From JBGUVL01 sp964370395 (GTDB taxonomy: Bacteria; Bacillota_I; Bacilli_A; Erysipelotrichales; Erysipelotrichaceae): a DNA stretch of 64,000 nt. Under the pieces are notes generated by a model. It did no database searches, had not been told where the DNA came from, and saw only the letters and a list, made by a program, of their open reading frames with translations. Below, one piece after another: positions 28,301-36,682 of this stretch (position 1 is its first letter; each line of letters opens with the position of its first letter). The position numbers and the translations under genes were made by a program. The DNA is taken from assembly GCA_964370395.1 (NCBI GenBank), contig CAYJIZ010000011.1:20856-84855 (forward strand). Direction: 5' to 3'.

Positions 28301-30876
28301 CATTAGCAGATGAAATGGCTGATAATGCAACAATCGAAGTAAGTGCAAATGACATTAAAGATTTAAGTGGAAATGCATTGGTTGCAAAAACAGTAAGTTT
28401 TAAAAATTATAAAGATAATGTAGTTGTTAACCAAGAAAAGAAAAACGTAAGTGGACAAGAAAGCATTGCCACAGCAGAGCGCTCCTTGTCTTCAAACAAC
28501 TCATTTACAGTGAATGCAAAAGTAAACACAACACAAAATAATAAAGTTCTTGTAACACAAGAAGGAAATTATGTAGTGGGTATCGATGCAGATGGAAAAG
28601 CATACATTACATTAAATGGTGCTACTGCTGTTTCAAAAATAGCAGTAAATGATGGCAAAGATCATGTCGTTACAGCAGTAAAAGAAAACAATGGTATTTT
28701 AAAACTTTACATTGATGGAACATTAACTAGTTCAGGTTACGATTCAAATAACCGTTACTATGTGATGAAAGCAGCAAAAACATTAATGGGAAGTGAAGGA
28801 TTTGAAGGAAGTTTAGCAGTGAATGTGTACAACACAGGATTTGGATATGACCGCGTGAATGAATTAGCGAATCCAGTAGATCCATCAAGAAAACCAATGG
28901 ATACAACTGGTATGAGTGTTAGTGTAAGTGGAACAAGTGAAGGAGACAAAGCAAACATCTTCGATAATGACCCAACTACATTCTGGACAAGTGCAAAAGC
29001 AGATGCGGGTATCCAAAAAGGAAATCCTAATATTACGATTGATTTAAAAGAAACAACGAAATTAGATCGTATTGATTACACAAAACGTTTCTACAACGGT
29101 CCTCAAAACTACTGGAAATGTACAGGAAACTTATTGGATTATGTAGTAGAAGTTAGTTTAGATAACGAAAACTGGACAACGGTAAGTACAGGAACAACAA
29201 TCAAAGACGATACGATTACTACTGACAAAGAAGGTGGTACAACAGCGATTGAATTTGACCCAGTATTGGCTCGTTATGTTCGTTTAAGTGGTACGAAATC
29301 TTACCACTGGCAAGCAGAAAATGAAAACAAATTTATGACGGTTGCAGATCTTGCTCTTTATGGAGAAGCGCACCGTAAAACAAACAAAGCATTAGAAAAA
29401 CCAGTTTCAGCAAAATACACGGATGGAAGTAGTGTTAATGTGAATGCAGATAAACCATTAGAAAACTTAGTGGATGGACGTACTGACATTAATTCGTACG
29501 CTGACTTTGGTAGTGATGGTGTGAAAAAATCAGCTTATGTACAAGTTGATTTAGAAAAATTAATCGATATCACAGATATTAACTTATTCCGTTACTTTGC
29601 AGATTCAAGAACGTACAATGGTACGGTAATCGCAGTATCTAACGATGTTGATTTCAAAGATAGTAGCGTTGTGTTCAACTCAGACAAAGATAACGTGCAT
29701 GGTTTTGGAAAAGGAACGGATGCATTATATGCAGAATCATCTGCTGGTAAGTCCATAGCCTTAGAAGAAGCAATCACAGCTCGTTATGTACGCGTTTATA
29801 TGCAAGGTTCTAATGTAGGAACAACAAATCACATCGTTGAATTACAAGTAATGGGATACGATAGTGATAAAGTAATCATCGATGCTTCTAAATTAGAAGA
29901 AAGAATTGCAACATTAGAAGCAGTTGATACAAGTGAGTGTTTAGCAAGTAGTATTACTACATTCGAAGCATTAATTGAAAAAGCGAAAAAAGTAGTAAGC
30001 GAAGCAACAACACAAGCAGAAATTAATGCTATGATTATCTTGCTTGAAAATGCAGAAGCAAAATTAGTTTCGATTAAAACGTTAAAAGAAGCGATGGATG
30101 ATGTGGATAGTGTAAGATTAAAATACACAACTTCAAGCTTCAAAGCAGTAGAAGAAGCGTATGAAAACGCAAAACAATTACTTGATACAGAAGCAACACA
30201 AGAACAAGTAGACAGCGCACAAGCTGCAATTGAAGCAGCATTAAGCGATTCAACGTTGGTTCTTCGTGGAAACATTAAATTGATCGCTGATACATTAGCA
30301 ATTCATGCTGATTTAGTGGAAACAAAATACACAAAAGAATCATGGAAAGTGTTAATGGAAACACGTCTAGAAGCAATTGAATTAATGAAAAACATGGCAG
30401 AAACATCACAAGCTGATGTGGATCAAATCGTGAAAAAATTAAACGATGCGGTAGCTAATTTGGAAATGGTAAAACCGAAACCGGATGACAAACCAAAACC
30501 AGATGACAAACCGAAACCAGATCCAAAACCAGACAACAAACCAAAACCGGATAACAAACCAAAGCCAAAACCAGACACAAAACCAAATCCTGGTAAACCT
30601 AATCCAACACCAAACCCTGGAGCGAGAGTAGAAACACCAACACAACAAGAAAAAATCGCACAATCAAAAGATGACGACAAAACAACTGTTGAGAAAAAGG
30701 ATGAAGTGAAAAAAGATACAACTACAAAAAATGAAAAAGTAGAAACGAAATCAACGCCATTGGCAAAAGAAGAAGTTTCAAAAGACAACACATTATTGTA
30801 TGTTGGAATCGGTGCAATTGGAATTGCGGCGTTGGCTGCAGCAGCATTTGCAATGCGTAAAAAAGCTACGAAATAA
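25318..30876 (+). CDS. Surface clan GH-D (GH36-like) glycosidase with CBM32-like and FIVAR modules
   Basis: 1,852 residues with a signal peptide (about 1-29, cut near VEAAE). A CBM32/F5-8C-like module (about 105-256; NLLDGNIDSIWHTNY) is inserted in the N-terminal beta domain. The catalytic barrel (about 470-805) shows VDDGW, FGVWVGPRGG and WKWDGF, the pattern of clan GH-D; Asp630 in KWD is the probable nucleophile and Asp721 or Asp724 a possible acid/base. Then come an Ig-like unit (947-1031), a LamG-like domain (1048-1180), two more F5/8C-like modules (1192-1516), three FIVAR-like helical repeats (1517-1719), a KPKPD stalk and a membrane anchor. Relatives include alpha-galactosidases and alpha-N-acetylgalactosaminidases; the GH31 neighbour favours host O-glycans. 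Substrate is inferred. AGAGGAG precedes ATG. Confidence 0.78.
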   Translation: MKKICVSLMTIALMLTLFPQQVGLQNVEAAENNIIVTTNNNKLSIGNEYMTRVFDYTDNKLKTESITNKRTSGDTVFTPAVGSEEFKIRTTRTETPPVSAPALDRTGWSAVGNSYQNASGPSDGPASNLLDGNIDSIWHTNYGGGTGPEAYPYHVLINLNKVEKFKSFSYTPRRQGEDTNGNISQFELYVANSETALEADDPQWVKAAEGKFNYNGINPIYVNLNEEATANQVKFVALSAKNGAKFAGGAEFNLHAEKVDLPKDEREFVASELTLKENGVKVEDTTATINEVAKTGKKVTFAYEPFTFKGVTYTINEVIVMYTNDHFMRKYLEISVPNEQKADAVIDYIDLESLKVNASDATWTVPTNAGGIVEMSQFKANLGQPVYIQGMFFGCEFPVTDTQIADNTAYMRYYTGKSFERMGLDNQLTSDSDVAKYVTWQTVAGAARSTENEVIKADFFEYIRSIATPSEFRTQYNSWFDNMMLISDENILNSFIEVDRELNKVETRPLDSYVVDDGWINYNDTGIVDANRSGTTLNQTGFWEFNSKFPEGLTPSSELVQNFGSNFGVWVGPRGGYNFYGSLANILTKSGKGSKAGGSIDVADRTYIKNLTNMFVEWQQKYQVNYWKWDGFADRAQHGNFPASDGVPSYSVSNRHMTGGYENMYHVSDLWEGWIDLFEAVRQSEDELGLDKLWLSLTCYVNPSPWFLQWANSVWIQCTADQADAGPSTSKMDRQLTYRDACYYDFIKKHEFQFPLSNIYNHDPVYGKEGTGMNKNTATDEQFKNYLYMQATRGTAFWELYYSDSIMSDGKYEVTGEFLEWAEENYHMLKNSIMIGGHPNQSTALGGGSGLPNANEAYGFSCFDGSDGVLSLRNPSNAPRDITFTFDRTIGVPEGKSLDYYFEHAYKLTDGTPNTGTLEYGKSYTFRLQPDEVRLLRISETKDTKAPTIVRAFSDGAKKITVKFDEKVTGEQFNVKGAIVQDVVKSADGISYHITLADEMADNATIEVSANDIKDLSGNALVAKTVSFKNYKDNVVVNQEKKNVSGQESIATAERSLSSNNSFTVNAKVNTTQNNKVLVTQEGNYVVGIDADGKAYITLNGATAVSKIAVNDGKDHVVTAVKENNGILKLYIDGTLTSSGYDSNNRYYVMKAAKTLMGSEGFEGSLAVNVYNTGFGYDRVNELANPVDPSRKPMDTTGMSVSVSGTSEGDKANIFDNDPTTFWTSAKADAGIQKGNPNITIDLKETTKLDRIDYTKRFYNGPQNYWKCTGNLLDYVVEVSLDNENWTTVSTGTTIKDDTITTDKEGGTTAIEFDPVLARYVRLSGTKSYHWQAENENKFMTVADLALYGEAHRKTNKALEKPVSAKYTDGSSVNVNADKPLENLVDGRTDINSYADFGSDGVKKSAYVQVDLEKLIDITDINLFRYFADSRTYNGTVIAVSNDVDFKDSSVVFNSDKDNVHGFGKGTDALYAESSAGKSIALEEAITARYVRVYMQGSNVGTTNHIVELQVMGYDSDKVIIDASKLEERIATLEAVDTSECLASSITTFEALIEKAKKVVSEATTQAEINAMIILLENAEAKLVSIKTLKEAMDDVDSVRLKYTTSSFKAVEEAYENAKQLLDTEATQEQVDSAQAAIEAALSDSTLVLRGNIKLIADTLAIHADLVETKYTKESWKVLMETRLEAIELMKNMAETSQADVDQIVKKLNDAVANLEMVKPKPDDKPKPDDKPKPDPKPDNKPKPDNKPKPKPDTKPNPGKPNPTPNPGARVETPTQQEKIAQSKDDDKTTVEKKDEVKKDTTTKNEKVETKSTPLAKEEVSKDNTLLYVGIGAIGIAALAAAAFAMRKKATK

Positions 30877-30920
30877 AATAAGATTAAACGTTTTTTGAAA
30901 ATTGCGAAAAGCGATAGAAT

Positions 30921-30948
30921 GAGCCAGTGTAAAAGTCACTGGCTTTTC
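30921..30948 (+). terminator. Intrinsic terminator of the GH36-like gene
   Basis: A perfect 8-bp stem AGCCAGTG / CACTGGCT with a 7-nt loop and a T-rich tail. Confidence 0.8.
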
Positions 30949-30984
30949 TATTACGATGCTAGAAGTGCAATAAGTCATCAACTT

Positions 30985-31017
30985 ACTATTGTTTTGCGAA
31001 AGAAACAATAGTATAAT
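30985..31017 (+). promoter_or_regulatory. Promoter with an overlapping perfect inverted repeat
   Basis: TTGTTT (30989-30994), 17-bp spacer, TATAAT (31012-31017). A perfect inverted repeat, ACTATTGTTT (30985-30994) and AAACAATAGT (31003-31012), with an 8-bp centre covers the -35 and the whole spacer. This is the expected position of a repressor operator. It lacks the downstream T run of a terminator. Confidence 0.5.
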
Positions 31018-31077
31018 AGAAAAAAATACAAATAACTACACAATATTTAAAACTTAATAGAGAGGAATGAAAAAATA

Positions 31078-31536
31078 GTGAAGAAGCTATCTATTTTTAT
31101 GTGCGCTTTTTTAATGCTTATTTCTTTAAGTGCGTGCCAACCAAAAGAAAAGGTATGCAAAAGAGATACGTCAAAAGGAAGTGTGACACAAATTAATCTA
31201 GCAAAGATGGAAGCGAAGTTGGAAGCAAAGGATACCTTTGTGGTTGTTTTTTCAACACATACCTGTGGGTATTGCTTACGTTTTCATGAAATGTTAGACA
31301 CTTATTTAGAAAATCACAATGTAGAGATCTACAATGTTTATTTAGATGAAGAAAAAACGACGGTAAATGAGAATAGAGAAATTGTGAATCGTCATTTTGA
31401 AGAGTTTAATTCTACCCCAGGAGTATTTTATGTCGTAGATGGTAAAAACGTGTCATACTTACCAAATCAAAGCGATGGTGTTAACGAAGAGTACTTTGAG
31501 AATTGGGTAATAGAAAATAATATTGATTGCAAATAG
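31078..31536 (+). CDS. Thioredoxin-like lipoprotein with a CGYC motif
   Basis: 152 residues from GTG 31078; the ATG at 31068 hits a stop after two codons. AGAGG lies 12 bases upstream, a long spacing. The N-terminus is a lipoprotein signal with the lipobox LSAC. The mature part contains VVVFSTHTCGYCLRF, a thioredoxin-fold redox motif (CGYC), and later STPGVFYVVDG, which fits the cis-proline loop (T-P). It probably handles disulfides or peroxide stress at the outer membrane face; similar proteins are annotated as bacteriocin-transport accessory or thioredoxin-family proteins. It shares a promoter with the next lipoprotein gene, 15 bp downstream. Confidence 0.75.
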   Translation: MKKLSIFMCAFLMLISLSACQPKEKVCKRDTSKGSVTQINLAKMEAKLEAKDTFVVVFSTHTCGYCLRFHEMLDTYLENHNVEIYNVYLDEEKTTVNENREIVNRHFEEFNSTPGVFYVVDGKNVSYLPNQSDGVNEEYFENWVIENNIDCK

Positions 31537-31551
31537 AGAGAGGGAATAAAG

Positions 31552-32103
31552 ATGAAAAAAAGTATTGTTGCAATGCTTGCTGTTGTTTTATTAATGAGTG
31601 GTTGTAGTACCAAAGTAAAAGGTGATAAAACAATGGTTTGTATTTTGAGTTCTGAGTACGAAGAAGAAACATTCTTTGGATATGTAGAAGTGGATTATGA
31701 TAGTGAAACGAAAGAAGCGGAAAAAGCAAATTTTTCATATAGCTATGATAACTTACGTAAAAATGAAAGAAATAATGATATTCTAGTTGATTTGGTTAAT
31801 CGTAATTCAATTTATACAGAGATTGAAGGAGTAACGACAACGATTGATATTAAGGACTTTAGTTTTGGCTATGCAGAAGCATGGGACTTTAATGAGTTAG
31901 ATTATGATGCTGCATATGAAGTGGACCTAGTTCAAAAAGAAATGATGAATGCAGACAAAGATGGATACGATGTAGATAACATTAAGAAAGTGTTCATGGC
32001 GCAAGATTACTCATGTGATATGAACGGAACAAAAAAAGAAGATACGAAAAAAGAAGATACAAAGAAAAAAGATACAAAAAAAGAGAGTGGTAAAAAAGAA
32101 TAG
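31552..32103 (+). CDS. Lipoprotein of unknown function with a KKEDT tail
   Basis: 183 residues. The signal ends in the lipobox LMSGC. The mature region is acidic and resembles small YehR/DUF1307-type lipoproteins, a weak resemblance I cannot confirm. The last 24 residues are a lysine/acidic repeat (KKEDT, KKEDT, KKKDT, KKESG) likely to be disordered and wall-contacting. It follows the thioredoxin-like lipoprotein gene after 15 bp with an AGAGAGGG binding site, so the two are cotranscribed. The terminator overlaps its stop codon. Confidence 0.7.
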   Translation: MKKSIVAMLAVVLLMSGCSTKVKGDKTMVCILSSEYEEETFFGYVEVDYDSETKEAEKANFSYSYDNLRKNERNNDILVDLVNRNSIYTEIEGVTTTIDIKDFSFGYAEAWDFNELDYDAAYEVDLVQKEMMNADKDGYDVDNIKKVFMAQDYSCDMNGTKKEDTKKEDTKKKDTKKESGKKE

Positions 32104-32122
32104 TTCAGCTATTCTTTTCTTT
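32094..32122 (+). terminator. Intrinsic terminator overlapping the stop codon
   Basis: AAAAGAATAG / CTATTCTTTT with the loop TTCAG, followed by a T-rich tail. The left arm includes the last codons and the stop of the lipoprotein gene. Confidence 0.75.
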
Positions 32123-32185
32123 TGTTAGAAAATGAGTAGAAAATGAAAAAAGGATAAAAAAGAGGAAAAAACAACCAATCTATCA

Positions 32186-32214
32186 TTTACATTTGTATAT
32201 AAATCACTTATACT
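32186..32214 (+). promoter_or_regulatory. Promoter of the LRR protein gene
   Basis: TTTACA (32186-32191), a 17-bp spacer and TATACT (32209-32214), each one base from consensus. It gives a leader of about 150 nt. Confidence 0.6.
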
Positions 32215-32367
32215 AAAATTAACTACAAAATACTACACATAACTACATCTGTAAAAGAAATATATTTTTTCATGCTTTGGTTGAAGAATTATATTTTTAT
32301 TTTACGGAAATGAAGCATAATATGAATAATTTAGAGAAAATAATATTCAATAAGAGAAAGGAAATTT

Positions 32368-35300
32368 ATGAAAAAAATCATAACAAAGCTATTACTAGTT
32401 TTTGTGCTTATGATTCCAACGATTTCATTCACATTACAAAATAATACAATTGAAGTAGCAGCGAAAATAAGTGGTGATTATGCCTACGATATGGTTGATG
32501 AAACTTCAATTCAAATTACTAACTACAATGGAAGTGAAGTAAATTTAGTAGTCCCTGAGAAAATTGATGGGTTCAATGTGGTTAAGATAGGGTATGGTGC
32601 TTTTGCGGAATGTAAGAGTATTGAAACAGTATCGTTACCGAACACATTAAAAACAATTGACTACTATGCATTCTCACAATGTACACAATTAAAAGAAATT
32701 AACTTACCTTCAACGATTACGAGTATTGGGCGTTATGCTTTTGCTGGATGTCATTCTATGCAAAAAGCAATCATACCAGAAAAGATTAGAAGTTTAGGGT
32801 ATGGGGTTTTCTTTGATTGTATTAACTTAAGTGAAGTGACATTACCAGAAGGATTAGAATCAATCGGAGGAATTGCTTTTGGTAGCTGTCGTTCATTACA
32901 AGAAATTCAATTGCCTTCTACGTTACAAACAATAGAAGGAAACGCATTTAATGATTGTACATCATTATCGCGTATTGAATTACCAAACAGTGTGAAATCA
33001 ATTGGATCAGGAGTTTTCTTAGGATGTTTGTCCTTAAAAGAAGTAATCTTACCTGAATCGATTGTTGGAATTGGGCAAAATGCATTCCAAAACTGTATTG
33101 CATTAGAATCCATTGATTTACCAGAGAGTATTACAGGGATTGGATATGGAGCATTTACAGGTTGTGTTGCATTAAAAGAAATTACGATTCCTAGTAAAGT
33201 AACAGCGCTAGGAAATGCAACTTTCAGTGGATGTAGTTCATTGGAAACCATTAATATTCCAGATACTATCGTATCGATTGGAGAATATGCGTTTAGTGGA
33301 TGTACAAGTTTAAAAACAATTCATTTACCGGAAAGTGTAACAGAAATTGGTGCGAGTGCATTTCAAAGTTGTAGCAATTTAGCAACAATTAAGTTACCTA
33401 AGAATTTAAAAATGATCCCGATAAGTTTGTTTCGTTATTGTGATAAATTAGAAAGCGTTGTGATTCCAAATGGAGTGACACAAGTGAATGCAACAGCATT
33501 TGCGGATTGTGCGACACTATACAGTGTTACCTTCCCTAACTCAATTGGTAAAACACCAACAGGAGATCCTAATATCGGAAGTCGTATTTTATCGAATTCA
33601 CCAAATGCGATTGCTTCCGTAATTGAAAACTCAGAAGCGCACCGTTATGTGGTGAGAACAGGATACGACTATCGTTTGTTAGAAAGTGGAATGAACTTTA
33701 ATACAGACAAAGTATCAATGCGTGTAGAAGAAAATGTAAAGTTATCCGTATTATTGGCACCTTATACAGTTGTGGATAATTCGTTATTAAAATGGAATAG
33801 TTCAAATCCTAGTGTTGCTAGTGTCGATGGCAATGGTGTCATTACTGCACTAAACCCTGGTACTGCTACTATTACAGCAAGCAATACGAATGGACAATCT
33901 GCACAATGTGTCGTAAGTGTAAACAATACGGAAATTGCAATTAATTCAGTGGTATTAAACAAAACGAATACGACAATTCGAATTAATTCAGCAGAAACAT
34001 TACGTGCAACCATCAATCCGATTACAACAACACAAGATCGTACTATTACTTGGCACTCAGACAATCCAGAGGTTGCTTTGGTGAGTTCTACAGGATTAGT
34101 TAGTGCGTTACAACCAGGGAAAGCTACCATCACAGCAACAACAAGCAATGGGCTATCCAAAACTTGTGAAGTGAATGTGATTAGTGAAATTGTCTCTGTG
34201 ACATTAAATAAAACAGCCTTGGTATTAGAAGAAGGGGTAAGCCAATCACTACGTGCAACGATTAATCCTTCCAATACAACTGATTCCAAAGTGGTAACTT
34301 GGAGAACGAGTAATGCGAGAGTTGCAACCGTTGACCAAAACGGTGAAATTAGTGCGGTTAGTGAAGGATATGCAACCATTACTGCAGTCAGTGCAAATGG
34401 GAAAAGAGCGGAATGTAAGATTACGGTCGTGAGACCAGTAGAATTGAATCCAATTACAAGTGTATCGTTAAATAAAGATAAGTTAGCGCTTGTTGCTGGA
34501 AGGGAAGAGACTTTAATTCCAGTGATTAACCCTACTAATACAACAGATGATAAAACATTAACTTGGACTTCAAGTAATAAAGAAGTCGCAACAGTTGATG
34601 AAAATGGTAAAGTGAAAGCATTAACTAGTGGTACAACGACAATTACCGTTACAACAACAAACAACAAGTCAGCAACTTGTGTGGTGAGTGTAAATGTGCC
34701 AATTGAAGGGGTAAGTTTAAATAAAGATAAATTGACACTTGAAGCAACAATGAGTGAAACGTTAATTGCTACGATTAATCCAGATAACACGAGCGATGAT
34801 AAAACACTACGTTGGCATTCCAGTAACCCTGAAGTAGCAACCGTTGATGAAAATGGTAAGGTGAAAGCATTAACGAGTGGAACAACGATAATTAGTGTAA
34901 CAACTAGCAACGACAAGAGTGCAACTTGTGAAGTAATCGTAACGATTCCAATTGAAGGGGTAACCTTAAATAAAGATAAGTTAACACTTGAAGCAACAAT
35001 GTTTGAAACGTTAATTGCTACAATTAATCCAAATAACACGAGCGATGCTAAAACACTGCGTTGGCATTCAAGTAACCCTGAAGTAGCTAGTGTTACACAA
35101 GATGGAAAAGTGGTAGCCATAACGAAAGGAACAACAACAATTACTGTAACAACAAGCAATGATAAGAGTGCAACTTGTGAAGTAATCGTAACGATTCCTA
35201 TTAAAAATGTTACATTAAACAAAACGAACTTGTCGTTAAAAGTATCGGCAAGTGAAACGTTAATTGCTACGATTAATCCATTGGATACAAGTGATGATAA

Positions 35301-36486
35301 AACGTTAACTTGGTCATCTTCCGATGATAATGTAGCGAAAGTAGATAGCAGTGGGAAAGTCATTGCTAGGGCGAGTGGATCAGCAATCATTACTGTAACA
35401 ACGACAAACAATAAGAGTGCATCATGTGAAGTCAATGTTTATGCAATTCATAAAGATGAGTTAAAAACATTAATTGATAAAGCAGATGATGCTTCTGCGT
35501 TGGATTATACTAAGGATTCTTTCGATGTTATGACGAAAGCTTTAAACAAAGCAAAAGAAGTGTACCAATATGAAGATGCGACACAACGACAAGTGGATGA
35601 AGCAATAAGTAGTTTAAAAGCAGCTTACGATGCACTTGTAATTCGTGCATCAGAAGCAGACATTTATGCATTATCTGAGGTATACAAAGAAGCAATCAAG
35701 TTAGAAAGTGATTTCAGTGAAGAAGATTTTAGTCATATGAAAGAACTAATCGAAGCGACTCGAGAAATCTTGGAGTCTTCTTCTGAGAACTTGAGTGCAG
35801 AAGCAGTATCCTCAATCAAACAGTTATTGTTGGATGAACAAGATTATTTAATGGTATTAAAGGCACACTATCGTTTGCTAGCAACAGTAGAGGAAGCATA
35901 CATTGTTTTAAATGGTGACTTAACGTATGTTGATCCAGTTGCTGTACAAGCTTTAAAAGATAGTGTAACAAAGGCAGAAAAACTATTAGTAAGAGAAGAT
36001 GCAAGTGCACAAGAAATGAATGCAGCAAGTGATGAGCTACTTGTTGCGATTGAAAATGCACAGCCAAAAGTGAGCAGAACAGCATTGACTTTATTAGTAG
36101 AAGAAGTAAAAGAATACAAAGAAAGTGCATTTACATCAAGTACTTGGAAAGTATTTAAAGAAGCGTACGATGAGGCAGTAAGGGTTTTGGCGTCAGTAGA
36201 AGCGACACAAGCGAATGTAGATCAAGCTTATAACGCGTTATTAAAGGCGAAAGAACAATTAGTGAGTACGGTAAATAAGGACTTATTACGATACCAAATC
36301 GCTAAAATAGATGAGATTTTAGCAAATAAGAGTAAGTATATAACAAGTACAATACGTAACTTAAATACATTAGTCGTTGCTGCAAGAGCAGTGGATGAGA
36401 AAGCCGACGTGAAGCAAAGTGACGTGGATGCAATGAACCAAACATTAATGAATGCATTAATTCGTGTTCGATTAAAGCCAAATTAG
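32368..36486 (+). CDS. Secreted BspA-like LRR / BIG2 / FIVAR repeat protein
   Basis: 1,372 residues with a signal peptide (about 1-32). Residues 75-395 hold 14 leucine-rich repeats of about 23 residues with a [GYN]-[AV]-F-x-x-C core, the BspA/TpLRR (LRR_5) type. Residues 445-1025 hold seven BIG2 Ig-like domains (x-W-x-SSNPEVA-x-V, then G-x-A-x-I-T). The last 345 residues form five FIVAR-like three-helix repeats. It ends abruptly after the last repeat with RVRLKPN and has no membrane helix or sorting signal, so it is secreted or held non-covalently. Proteins of this type act as adhesins in oral and gut bacteria. AAAGGAAA precedes ATG by five bases. Confidence 0.85.
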   Translation: MKKIITKLLLVFVLMIPTISFTLQNNTIEVAAKISGDYAYDMVDETSIQITNYNGSEVNLVVPEKIDGFNVVKIGYGAFAECKSIETVSLPNTLKTIDYYAFSQCTQLKEINLPSTITSIGRYAFAGCHSMQKAIIPEKIRSLGYGVFFDCINLSEVTLPEGLESIGGIAFGSCRSLQEIQLPSTLQTIEGNAFNDCTSLSRIELPNSVKSIGSGVFLGCLSLKEVILPESIVGIGQNAFQNCIALESIDLPESITGIGYGAFTGCVALKEITIPSKVTALGNATFSGCSSLETINIPDTIVSIGEYAFSGCTSLKTIHLPESVTEIGASAFQSCSNLATIKLPKNLKMIPISLFRYCDKLESVVIPNGVTQVNATAFADCATLYSVTFPNSIGKTPTGDPNIGSRILSNSPNAIASVIENSEAHRYVVRTGYDYRLLESGMNFNTDKVSMRVEENVKLSVLLAPYTVVDNSLLKWNSSNPSVASVDGNGVITALNPGTATITASNTNGQSAQCVVSVNNTEIAINSVVLNKTNTTIRINSAETLRATINPITTTQDRTITWHSDNPEVALVSSTGLVSALQPGKATITATTSNGLSKTCEVNVISEIVSVTLNKTALVLEEGVSQSLRATINPSNTTDSKVVTWRTSNARVATVDQNGEISAVSEGYATITAVSANGKRAECKITVVRPVELNPITSVSLNKDKLALVAGREETLIPVINPTNTTDDKTLTWTSSNKEVATVDENGKVKALTSGTTTITVTTTNNKSATCVVSVNVPIEGVSLNKDKLTLEATMSETLIATINPDNTSDDKTLRWHSSNPEVATVDENGKVKALTSGTTIISVTTSNDKSATCEVIVTIPIEGVTLNKDKLTLEATMFETLIATINPNNTSDAKTLRWHSSNPEVASVTQDGKVVAITKGTTTITVTTSNDKSATCEVIVTIPIKNVTLNKTNLSLKVSASETLIATINPLDTSDDKTLTWSSSDDNVAKVDSSGKVIARASGSAIITVTTTNNKSASCEVNVYAIHKDELKTLIDKADDASALDYTKDSFDVMTKALNKAKEVYQYEDATQRQVDEAISSLKAAYDALVIRASEADIYALSEVYKEAIKLESDFSEEDFSHMKELIEATREILESSSENLSAEAVSSIKQLLLDEQDYLMVLKAHYRLLATVEEAYIVLNGDLTYVDPVAVQALKDSVTKAEKLLVREDASAQEMNAASDELLVAIENAQPKVSRTALTLLVEEVKEYKESAFTSSTWKVFKEAYDEAVRVLASVEATQANVDQAYNALLKAKEQLVSTVNKDLLRYQIAKIDEILANKSKYITSTIRNLNTLVVAARAVDEKADVKQSDVDAMNQTLMNALIRVRLKPN
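34699..35196 (+). repeat. Near-identical 249-bp tandem repeat (BIG2 units 5 and 6)
   Basis: Two units starting at 34699 and 34948 share long identical stretches, and a third diverged unit starts at 35197. The 249-bp period equals one 83-residue BIG2 domain, which indicates recent duplication and likely length variation between strains. Confidence 0.75.
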
Positions 36487-36492
36487 ATTAAC

Positions 36493-36537
36493 AAAAAGTG
36501 GTAGGAGTGTAACCTTAGGTTTCACCTACCACTTTTT
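36493..36537 (+). terminator. Intrinsic terminator of the LRR gene
   Basis: A 13-bp stem AAAAAGTGGTAGG / CCTACCACTTTTT with a 19-nt loop, seven bases after the stop. Confidence 0.85.
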
Positions 36538-36597
36538 ACGTTTATATGGCAAAATAGTGATAAATTTGGAAAAGGTTATATTTTTTTGAGGTGAAAC

Positions 36598-36611
36598 AGT
36601 AAACGCTTACA
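36598..36611. promoter_or_regulatory. cre site 1 upstream of the GH31 gene
   Basis: AGTAAACGCTTACA matches the CcpA cre consensus except at the first base. It is 313 bp before the start. Confidence 0.55.
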
Positions 36612-36682
36612 AGATATCGTGAATACAAAGGGAAATGGTAGTGAGCAAGAGTGTTAGGATTGAGTATAAAAAAGATATAGAT

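Noticed and set aside
30423..30791. Minus-strand frame rich in FGFGLLSG
   Set aside because: It is the complement of the KPKPD stalk of the GH36-like protein; a repeat artefact.
33762..35435. 557-codon open frame on the minus strand
   Set aside because: It lies antisense to the BIG2 repeats of the LRR protein. Its low-complexity Val/Ser/Leu product mirrors the repeats, and it has no ribosome binding site.
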